Source: CAWJHE01 sp964614855 (lineage in GTDB: Bacteria > Chloroflexota > Anaerolineae > Anaerolineales > UBA4823). Taken from it: 11,949 nucleotides of DNA. The position numbers were made by a program, and so were the translations under genes. The DNA lies in contig CAZTMX010000079.1 in NCBI GenBank assembly GCA_964614855.1, positions 1 through 11,949 of the forward strand, given 5' to 3'. Every line of letters begins with the position of its first letter. The first letter of the stretch is position 1. Of the stretch, positions 6,294-11,949 are shown one piece after another. A model generated the notes under the pieces. It was not told the origin of the DNA, did no database searches, and saw only the letters and a list, made by a program, of their open reading frames with translations.

Positions 6294-8141
6294 TTACGGC
6301 TCCATGTACCATTCAGCGATATTCCAGGTTTCCAGATCTCGTGAAGAGGTCCGTACACCCTTTAGGTTATTTGAAATCGCGCTGACGATAGAACGCTGGG
6401 TTAATGGAATACCTGCGAAATCCAAAACCCACATATCGTTCATTTGCGAGCCAATCTGGTCATGTTTCACCGGATCGGCTTCCATTAAGAACTGGTCATA
6501 CAGTGCATCAAATTCTGGGTTACACCAGCGCTCAAAGTTCACGCCGCTCCAATTGTTGGAGACCTGCGGGATTTGGCTGCAGCGCAAGTTTGCCAGGTAG
6601 CGAGCAGTGGTGGAAGTGCCCAAACCGCCCCAACCAAACAGCATGACATCCGCGTAGAATTTGTACGAGGTATCCGGATTGACTTTATCGCCCGACCACA
6701 TCACCGAAGCCTGTACGGCTTTAATCTCGGTCTCAATACCCAACTCGGCCCAGGCTGCTTTGACAAATTCCTGCATTTTCTGCTGTACAGAGTTAACGCT
6801 GCTGACAAAGAGCATCTTCATTTCAACGCCGTCTTTATCACGCGTGCCGTTTCCATTGCTGTCAACCCAACCAGCTTCATCGAGCAAAGCCTTTGCTTTT
6901 TCCATATCTGCCGGGCAGTCGCCCCATTGGAGCTTCTGCATGGTCAGGTAAGGCGGGTTAGCCACATTACAGGTCGGAGCGCCTTGTGCACCGAGCAACT
7001 GGTCGACCATAACACCGCGATCGATTGCCAGTGTCAGCGCTTCACGGACACGGATATCGCTCAGGAAAGGATGCTGCGTGCCATAATTGGACCGGTTTTC
7101 ACCGAGAGCAGGGTCTGGATTGGTGTGGTTGAAAGCAATCCGGTTTGTCTGCGAGGTCAGTTTTGTATAAATCTGGCCTTTATCACCTGTGGCGTTCAGA
7201 TTTTCAAGCACCTCTTTTTCGATGCCCAGGTTGAAGGCGTAATCAAATTCGCCGGTCTGGACAACTGCACGAGCAGCTGTTGCCGCATCGCCACCACCTT
7301 TGAGAATCACTTTGTCAAAATAGACCTTTTCGGCATCACGATACAAGGGGTTCTTGACATAAACAAAGGTGTCGCCAGGGATGGCTTCAACAACCATAAA
7401 GGGGCCTGTGCCAATCGGCGCCAGGTTGGCAGGTGATTGGCTGGCGGTTGCATTATTAAATGGTTCAAACTGTTTCTTCTGGATGATGGGGCCATACAGC
7501 GCGGCGAAAGCAATCAAGGGCTCGCTGTTAGGTTGTTTCCAGGTGATCACTGCGGTGAGTGGATCAACTGCTTCAATATTCTCAATGGCGGAATAAGAAC
7601 CCACACTTACCGAACCAACCTCTGGGTTCATAATATACTGCCAGGTAAAGACCACATCGTCTGCAGTGAAATCTGTGCCATCCGACCATTTGACACCTTC
7701 TTTCAAGTGCCAGGTGGTGGTCATTAGATCTTCAGAAATTCCACCATTTTCCAGGGTGGGGATTTCCTTTGCCAGGATCGCCACAGGCTCGCCATTTTCA
7801 TCGTAGGCAGCCAGAGGTTCAACGATCAGGCGGCTGGCTTCAGAATCCTTATTGCCCGGCGAGAGGTGGACATTCAAAGTGACCGGAGCGGCGAAGTTGA
7901 TCATCCGCAGAACTTTTTCTTCTGCAGGTGCTGCAGCTTCCGGTTTGGCTGGTTCAGCTGGAGCTTCTGGTTGGGCTGGTGCAGCTGGAGCTTCGGTCTG
8001 TGCCGGTGCTGCAGGCGCAGCTTGCTCGGGGGCTGCAGGTTGCGCAGGCTCAGCTGCTGGCTGGCTGGCACATCCAGTCAGGACCAGGCTGAGGATCAAA
8101 AGAACATTCAAGACTAACATCAAAGCGCTAAACTTTTTCAT
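6294..8141 (-). CDS. Lipoprotein solute-binding protein, family 5 (SBP_bac_5)
   Basis: A 615-residue extracytoplasmic receptor that delivers its ligand to the B/C permease. The N-terminus is a lipoprotein signal: M-K-K, a hydrophobic core, and lipobox L-T-G-C with the lipidated Cys at 24. Residues 25-75 form an Ala/Pro/Glu/Gln-rich linker, including three nine-residue repeats (47-73), that would tether the domain away from the membrane. The folded domain starts near 77. The family signature is W-H-L-K-E-G-V-K-W-S-D-G-T (144-156) followed by T-A-D-D-V-V-F-T-W (159-167), and I-G-T-G-P-F lies at 243-248. The total length is somewhat above typical DppA/OppA proteins, mostly because of the linker. 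The start has GGAG five bases upstream. It is the first gene of cassette 2, after a 153-base gap and before a stem-loop, an arrangement suiting high expression. The ligand is unknown. Confidence 0.95.
   Translation of the reverse strand: MKKFSALMLVLNVLLILSLVLTGCASQPAAEPAQPAAPEQAAPAAPAQTEAPAAPAQPEAPAEPAKPEAAAPAEEKVLRMINFAAPVTLNVHLSPGNKDSEASRLIVEPLAAYDENGEPVAILAKEIPTLENGGISEDLMTTTWHLKEGVKWSDGTDFTADDVVFTWQYIMNPEVGSVSVGSYSAIENIEAVDPLTAVITWKQPNSEPLIAFAALYGPIIQKKQFEPFNNATASQSPANLAPIGTGPFMVVEAIPGDTFVYVKNPLYRDAEKVYFDKVILKGGGDAATAARAVVQTGEFDYAFNLGIEKEVLENLNATGDKGQIYTKLTSQTNRIAFNHTNPDPALGENRSNYGTQHPFLSDIRVREALTLAIDRGVMVDQLLGAQGAPTCNVANPPYLTMQKLQWGDCPADMEKAKALLDEAGWVDSNGNGTRDKDGVEMKMLFVSSVNSVQQKMQEFVKAAWAELGIETEIKAVQASVMWSGDKVNPDTSYKFYADVMLFGWGGLGTSTTARYLANLRCSQIPQVSNNWSGVNFERWCNPEFDALYDQFLMEADPVKHDQIGSQMNDMWVLDFAGIPLTQRSIVSAISNNLKGVRTSSRDLETWNIAEWYMEP
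7923..8003 (-). repeat. Three 27-base units encoding nine-residue Ala/Pro/Glu repeats
   Basis: Within the binding-protein linker, residues 47-55, 56-64 and 65-73 read AQTEAPAAP, AQPEAPAEP and AKPEAAAPA. The first two units are similar at DNA level too, sharing a 13-base block at an offset of exactly 27 bases (7955-7967 and 7982-7994 on the plus strand); the third has diverged. The pattern looks like in-frame slippage or duplication extending the tether. Confidence 0.65.
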
Positions 8142-8168
8142 CGGTTCTCCATTAGATTATTTTCTATT

Positions 8169-8188
8169 GTTTCTCCAGGATGAGAAAC
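8169..8188. repeat. Inverted repeat, 7-bp arms, 6-base loop
   Basis: GTTTCTC and GAGAAAC are exact reverse complements around six bases. The repeat lies about 28-47 bases before the binding-protein ATG, where it could be an operator half-site pair or a small leader hairpin. The short arms mean chance is also plausible. Confidence 0.3.
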
Positions 8189-8237
8189 GACTTTCCAAAC
8201 GAGCGGTATTTATCTCTTTTCTATCTCACAAATTGAT

Positions 8238-8258
8238 TTATCCTTGTTTATTGTGCAT
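8238..8258 (-). other. Six-codon mini reading frame with strong ribosome-binding site
   Basis: On the minus strand a near-ideal GGAGGTG is followed after a normal spacing by ATG and five more codons, giving M-H-N-K-Q-G, then TAA. It lies between the EamA stop and the binding-protein start. It could be a translated leader, a relic of a lost gene, or chance; no run of one amino acid marks it as a classical attenuator peptide. Confidence 0.2.
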
Positions 8259-8294
8259 TTTCACCTCCGTTACTATTCGCGTATATCTTCCCTT

Positions 8295-9176
8295 CTACTC
8301 TTCTCTACGACTGCGATGGACCCAATAGATGCCAGCAATCACAATCACCCCGCCGATTATTTGCGGTGTTCGCAACCCTTCTCCTAGCAAGGGCACTGCC
8401 AAAACAGCGGTAAGAACTGGTTGGGCAATCATCGTAGGAGATACAATCGATGCTGGAATATGACCCAGGGCATAACCAATGGAAATGTATCCCCCAATCT
8501 GGGAAAGAAAAGCAGCGCCTAAAAAAGACCAATACGCCTGCGGAGGGTACCCGGTTAGCGGCATCTGGAGGGCAAAATTCACGATCAGCAAGGTGATGGT
8601 GCTGGAGACGCCAACCAACCAGACATAGGTCAGGGTATCAAAATGCTTTCGGCCGCTTTGCGTTGCCAGAAAGTACCCAGTATAAAAAAAGCTGGAAACA
8701 AGTGCCAGCAAATCACCCTTTCCCATGGTTGGGTGGCTTAGAAAATCGCTCCCTAAGACAATACCCACACCCACAAAAGTGAAAGCCAATCCCACCCAAA
8801 ATAAACGAGGCAACTTCTCTTTGTAAAACAACCAGGCTACCAAAGCTACCCACACAGGAGCGGCGTAATTAAACAGGGTTGCATTGGCTGCACTGGTATA
8901 TTCCATAGCGCTGCTCCAAACCGTATGATCTAGAGCCGTCATCACTCCACCAATGGCAGGGATAATCAACACATCCCAGCTAACCAGCTTGATGCCGCTT
9001 TTTCTATACTTGTATAGGAAAATGGGAGTCAATACAATTGTGGCAATACCCAGGCGGTAAAGCGCCATCACCGGACCCGGCACATCCGCCCAGCGCACAA
9101 AGATGGCTGAAAAACCCAGCACTGTGATACCAAAAATTAAAGCCAGGAAAGGCAGAAGCTTCTTGTTTTCAGCCAT
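8295..9176 (-). CDS. EamA/DMT family transporter closing cassette 1
   Basis: A complete 293-residue membrane protein with two EamA repeats (about 12-142 and 153-286) and roughly ten hydrophobic helices. Family marks include F-S-A-I-F-V-R-W (22-29), the Y-K-E-K-L end of repeat one's helix (118-122), and a second-repeat stretch P-A-S-I-V-S-P...Q-P-V (241-254) followed by L-L-G-E (263-266). EamA proteins are proton-coupled or facilitated carriers for small metabolites, often effluxers; the direction and substrate here are unknown. The start at 9176 is firm because an in-frame TAA sits directly before the ATG. The ribosome-binding site is weak (GGGA about 12 bases upstream). It follows the F ATPase by 41 bases, so it probably belongs to the cassette 1 transcript. 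It is a diverged paralogue of the EamA protein at the left edge. Confidence 0.93.
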   Translation of the reverse strand: MAENKKLLPFLALIFGITVLGFSAIFVRWADVPGPVMALYRLGIATIVLTPIFLYKYRKSGIKLVSWDVLIIPAIGGVMTALDHTVWSSAMEYTSAANATLFNYAAPVWVALVAWLFYKEKLPRLFWVGLAFTFVGVGIVLGSDFLSHPTMGKGDLLALVSSFFYTGYFLATQSGRKHFDTLTYVWLVGVSSTITLLIVNFALQMPLTGYPPQAYWSFLGAAFLSQIGGYISIGYALGHIPASIVSPTMIAQPVLTAVLAVPLLGEGLRTPQIIGGVIVIAGIYWVHRSRREE

Positions 9177-9217
9177 TTAGCATAATCATCCCATCTTTTC
9201 GAGTGTGTTTCACAAGT

Positions 9218-10201
9218 TTACACAAAGTGGCAGGATACCCAATGACCAGGTGTGATCTCCCGCCATTGCGGAACTTCTTGTTCGCAAATTTTATCCGCCA
9301 AAGGACAACGAGTGCGAAAACGACAACCGGATGGAGGATGGATGGGGCTGGGAACATCACCTTGCAAGACGATACGCTGTCTTTCTGCTGCAAGCTTTGC
9401 ATCTGGAATCGGCACAGCCGATAACAACGCTTTGGTATATGGATGCAAGGGGGTTTCGTACAGCTCATTACAATCTGCCAGCTCTGCCATGCGACCCAGG
9501 TACATCACACCAACCCTGCGGCTTAGATGATGAACCATAGCCAGGTCATGTGCGATAAACAGGTAGGTCAAACCAAGTTTCGATTGCAGCTCTTCAAGCA
9601 GGTTAACCACCTGGGCCTGGATGGACACATCCAAGGCGGAAATTGGCTCATCGCAAACAATAAAATCCGGATTTACAGAGATGGCGCGCGCAATACCAAT
9701 GCGCTGCCGCTGACCACCAGAAAATTCATGCGGATACCTTGAGGCAAAATCAGGGCTAAGTTGGACCGTTTTCAGTAGTTCTGCCACCAAATCGGCAGAC
9801 TGCCTCCAGTCGATAATTCCATGGGCAACTGCAGTCTCTGCAACAATCTCGCGCACAGTCATGCGAGGGTTCAGGCTGGAGTAAGGATCCTGAAAAATCA
9901 TCTGCATACGGCGCCGCATCCGGCGCATCTGAGAGCCTTTCAGGTCGGTCAATTCAACGTTGTCAAATATCACCTTGCCTGAAGTTGGGCGGTCAAGCTG
10001 CAAGATGGCCCTTCCCGTTGTAGATTTACCACAACCGCTCTCACCAACCAGGCCAAACGTCTCTCCCTGCTTAATGTCAAAAGTAACATCCTCTACCGCA
10101 TGCACCCTGGCAACCTGGCGCATCAGAAACCCGCCGTAAATGGGAAAATGTTTCACCAGGTTATTTACTTGAAGCAAAGAAGTTGAATCTGTACTGGTCA
10201 T
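9218..10201 (-). CDS. dppF: Opp/Dpp-type ABC transporter ATPase, F subunit (cassette 1)
   Basis: A 327-residue ATPase with Walker A G-E-S-G-C-G-K-S-T (53-61), Q-loop Q104, signature S-G-G-Q (161-164), Walker B C-D-E-P (D184, E185) and switch His H218. The Opp/Dpp C-terminal domain has cysteines C293, C299, C306 and C324. It is intact and catalytically complete. Start: an ATG at 10234 would overlap the D gene by 37 bases; the ATG at 10201 gives a four-base ATGA overlap, has GGGAG nine bases upstream, and matches the arrangement and N-terminal length of the cassette 2 copy. It shares long identical blocks with that copy around the nucleotide-binding motifs but differs in the helical region at about 118-150, so the two are diverged paralogues serving separate permeases. 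Confidence 0.95.
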   Translation of the reverse strand: MTSTDSTSLLQVNNLVKHFPIYGGFLMRQVARVHAVEDVTFDIKQGETFGLVGESGCGKSTTGRAILQLDRPTSGKVIFDNVELTDLKGSQMRRMRRRMQMIFQDPYSSLNPRMTVREIVAETAVAHGIIDWRQSADLVAELLKTVQLSPDFASRYPHEFSGGQRQRIGIARAISVNPDFIVCDEPISALDVSIQAQVVNLLEELQSKLGLTYLFIAHDLAMVHHLSRRVGVMYLGRMAELADCNELYETPLHPYTKALLSAVPIPDAKLAAERQRIVLQGDVPSPIHPPSGCRFRTRCPLADKICEQEVPQWREITPGHWVSCHFV

Positions 10202-11196
10202 TGGCGCACACTCCCTGTCGCAGGATCTATCCAACAGGCAGCCCGGTGTCCGGGCGAAACTTCAAGCAGGGGTGGATTTTGCTGGCAAACTTCCGCGGCA
10301 AGACCGCAGCGCGGCCGAAATGGACAGGCAACTGGCTTCTCCCAAAGTAACGGTGGCGTGCCCGGGATAATCGCCAACTTTTCCTTTTTGGAATCCACGC
10401 CCAATTTCGGTAAACTCGAAAGAAGACCCATGGTATACGGATGCTGCGGATTGGTATACAGCTCACTAACCGAAACGTCTTCGATTACATAACCGGCATA
10501 CATAACAATCACACGCTGCGCCAGGTCAGCCACCACCCCCAGATCATGGGTGATCCAGATGATCGACATCCCCAGTTCCTGGCGCAATTTCTTCACCAGG
10601 TCAATAATCTGTGCCTGAATGGTCACATCCAACGCAGTGGTCGGCTCGTCCGCAATCAAAATTTGAGGGTCACAGGCAAGTCCCATGGCGATCATCACAC
10701 GCTGGCGCATACCACCCGATAGTTGGTGGGGATAATTTTCCATACGCTGATTTGCATCCGGAATACCAACCAGCGAAAGTAATTCCACCGACCGGTCATA
10801 CGCCTGTGCTTTTGTCATATCCGTATGTCGTAATAAAGGCTCCATCATCTGGAAACCGATTTTGAAGACTGGGTTGAGAGATGCGATAGGATCCTGGAAG
10901 ATCATTGCGATGCGCGAACCGCGAATATCACGGATTTCCCTGTCGCTTATCTTTAATAGATCCTTGCCGTCAAAAATCACATCGCCACTTTCCACTCTAC
11001 CCGGCGGATCGGGGATCAAGCGCAAAGCAGAGAGCATGGTAACACTTTTACCGCACCCACTCTCGCCCACCACCCCCAGGGTTTCGCCAGGTTTCAACGC
11101 AATACTCACATTATTAACTGCATGTACAACACCCTCGGGTGTATAAAAGCGCGTGATTAAGTCTTTGATTTGAAGAATAGGAGTGTCTGTCATCAT
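10198..11196 (-). CDS. dppD: Opp/Dpp-type ABC transporter ATPase, D subunit (cassette 1)
   Basis: A 332-residue ATPase with Walker A G-E-S-G-C-G-K-S (44-51), Q-loop Q101, signature S-G-G-M (160-163), Walker B I-L-I-A-D-E-P (D183, E184) and switch His H217. The C-terminal cysteines C291, C297, C304 and C321 follow the family pattern. Two adjacent ATGs (11196 and 11193) are possible; AGGA lies five bases before the first. The gene follows the C permease by 22 bases and overlaps the F ATPase gene by ATGA. It is the counterpart of the D ATPase at 3262-4254, with strong similarity throughout the ATP-binding core. Nothing is missing. Confidence 0.95.
   Translation of the reverse strand: MMTDTPILQIKDLITRFYTPEGVVHAVNNVSIALKPGETLGVVGESGCGKSVTMLSALRLIPDPPGRVESGDVIFDGKDLLKISDREIRDIRGSRIAMIFQDPIASLNPVFKIGFQMMEPLLRHTDMTKAQAYDRSVELLSLVGIPDANQRMENYPHQLSGGMRQRVMIAMGLACDPQILIADEPTTALDVTIQAQIIDLVKKLRQELGMSIIWITHDLGVVADLAQRVIVMYAGYVIEDVSVSELYTNPQHPYTMGLLSSLPKLGVDSKKEKLAIIPGTPPLLWEKPVACPFRPRCGLAAEVCQQNPPLLEVSPGHRAACWIDPATGSVRQ
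10211..10215 (-). promoter_or_regulatory. Ribosome-binding site that fixes the cassette 1 F-subunit start
   Basis: GGGAG on the minus strand, nine bases before the ATG at 10201 and inside the end of the D gene. It supports the short four-base overlap over the upstream ATG at 10234. Confidence 0.6.
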
Positions 11197-11218
11197 GATT
11201 GTCCTGTCTGCTTGTCCA

Positions 11219-11949
11219 TCAAACCTTCAAGCGAGGATCCAAATAATCGCGCAGCCAGTCGCCAAACATATTGATGCCAAGCACTGTCAAAGAAATCGCT
11301 AAACCTGGGATCAAGGCAATCCACCAGTTGGTCTGCAAATAATCCCGACCATCGGAAAGCATCTGTCCCCAGGTGGGGATGCGCGGGTTAAGACCCAACC
11401 CAAGAAAGCTCAAGCCGGCTTCAGCAAGGATGGTATCTGCCATGGTAAAACTTGCCATCACGATGATCGGAGCAAAAGAATTGGGGAGGATATGCCGCCA
11501 TAAAATGCGCGGCAGGCTGATGCCTGAGGCGACAGCGGCAGAGACATATGTGTCTTCCTTGACAGACATTACCTGGCCGCGCATGATACGCCCATAGCGC
11601 ACCCACACCCCGACCGCAAGGACGGCGATCAAGGTACCCAGCCCCCCTCCAAAAGCTGCCATAACAAACAAAGCCAACAAGGTGAACGGGAAGGAAAGCT
11701 GTACATTCATGATCCAGGAAATAATTGTATCCACTCGCTTCCCAAAAAACCCGGCCAGTAATCCCAGCGTAGTGCCTAAAACGCCTCCGATTAGAATTGA
11801 CACAACGCCGACAGAAAGCGAGACCCGGCTGCCGTAGATCAAGCGGCTGAGAATATCGCGCCCCAAGGTGTCTGTTCCCAGTGGGCGCCCTTCTACTGCT
11901 CCTTCCATAAACCACAATGGTTTCAGTTTATTACGCAGATCAATGCGGT
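11219..11949 (-). CDS. dppC: Opp/Dpp-type ABC transporter permease, C subunit, 5' end beyond window (cassette 1)
   Basis: The last 242 residues of a C-type permease; the N-terminal segment and first helix lie beyond the right edge. The frame is open to the edge: before the W-F-M-E stretch it reads R-I-D-L-R-N-K-L-K-P, the usual linker ahead of the G-R-P-L-G-T-D-T-L-G-R-D loop seen here. A TTG at 11917 is therefore an internal Leu codon, not a start. Helices follow, then the EAA coupling loop (D-T-Y-V-S-A-A-V-A-S-G-I), the L-S-F-L-G-L-G-L-N-P stretch and the C-terminal G-D-W-L-R-D-Y-L-D-P-R. The B permease and any binding protein for this cassette would lie further right, outside the window. 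Confidence 0.93.
   Translation of the reverse strand, partial: RIDLRNKLKPLWFMEGAVEGRPLGTDTLGRDILSRLIYGSRVSLSVGVVSILIGGVLGTTLGLLAGFFGKRVDTIISWIMNVQLSFPFTLLALFVMAAFGGGLGTLIAVLAVGVWVRYGRIMRGQVMSVKEDTYVSAAVASGISLPRILWRHILPNSFAPIIVMASFTMADTILAEAGLSFLGLGLNPRIPTWGQMLSDGRDYLQTNWWIALIPGLAISLTVLGINMFGDWLRDYLDPRLKV

Larger units (their letters stand above)
8142..8294 (-). promoter_or_regulatory. Intergenic region upstream of the binding-protein gene, probable promoter/leader
   Basis: This 153-base gap separates the cassette 1 EamA gene from the cassette 2 binding-protein gene and is AT-rich on both sides of a short GC-richer patch. It contains a strong Shine-Dalgarno site with a six-codon reading frame, two copies of GATAAAT (8236-8242 and 8208-8214 on the plus strand) and a short inverted repeat near the start codon. 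I could not find a convincing -35/-10 pair at 16-18 base spacing on the minus strand, so a promoter is inferred from gap size and gene order rather than seen. No T-run terminator for cassette 1 is visible here. Confidence 0.35.

Noticed and set aside
6573..7436. A 287-codon open frame on the plus strand
   Set aside because: It lies wholly antisense to the binding-protein gene, has no recognisable motif, and the minus-strand frame carries clear family signatures.
7852..8328. Plus-strand frame rich in Ala, Gly and Ser
   Set aside because: Its composition is simply the reverse complement of the Ala/Pro/Glu linker codons of the binding protein.
9169..9468. A 99-codon minus-strand frame between the F ATPase and EamA genes
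   Set aside because: It overlaps the end of the ATPase in another frame and has no recognisable features.
10202..10234. Upstream ATG at 10234 for the cassette 1 F ATPase
   Set aside because: The 11 extra residues have no counterpart in the cassette 2 copy, and the ATG at 10201 has a ribosome-binding site and the same ATGA overlap.
11915..11917. TTG as a start codon for the right-edge permease
   Set aside because: The frame stays open to the window edge and the residues before it match the family, so the gene begins outside.
1..11949. CRISPR arrays, tRNA/rRNA genes, insertion sequences, toxin-antitoxin or phage genes
   Set aside because: No regularly spaced repeats, RNA-gene patterns, transposase motifs or terminal repeats were seen; nearly every base is in transporter or enzyme genes.

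Overview
All genes in this window lie on the minus strand, so transcription runs from high to low coordinates. The content is two head-to-tail transporter cassettes of the dipeptide/oligopeptide/nickel (Opp/Dpp, PepT) ABC family. Each cassette ends in an EamA-type (drug/metabolite transporter) membrane protein, and the second also carries an amidohydrolase. No gene, RNA or mobile element was found on the plus strand.

Layout in transcription order. Cassette 1, cut by the right edge: permease C (11949-11219, partial), ATPase D (11196-10198), ATPase F (10201-9218), EamA transporter (9176-8295). A 153-base gap (8294-8142) follows, the longest non-coding stretch and the likely place for a new promoter. 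Cassette 2: lipoprotein substrate-binding protein (8141-6294), a perfect 13-bp stem-loop in the next gap (6276-6246), permease B (6184-5225), permease C (5213-4266), ATPase D (4254-3262), ATPase F (3265-2276), amidohydrolase (2244-781), and a second EamA transporter cut by the left edge (750-1). Spacing within cassettes is tight; both D/F pairs overlap by the four bases ATGA.

How the genes may work together: the lipoprotein captures a solute outside the cell, B and C form the channel, and D and F hydrolyse ATP to drive import. The amidohydrolase is a plausible first catabolic enzyme for the imported amide- or amine-containing compound, and the EamA proteins could export a product. The substrate cannot be read from sequence, and the import-hydrolyse-export scheme is inference.

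Organism: a bacterium with roughly balanced GC and conventional GGAGG-type ribosome-binding sites. The binding protein has a lipobox followed by a long Ala/Pro/Glu-rich linker, a style I associate with Chloroflexota (Anaerolineae-like) binding proteins, but this assignment is only moderately supported. Most of the window is ordinary nutrient-uptake machinery. The less ordinary points are the repeated pairing with EamA proteins, an amidohydrolase with an altered active site, and small structures in the two intergenic gaps around the binding-protein gene.
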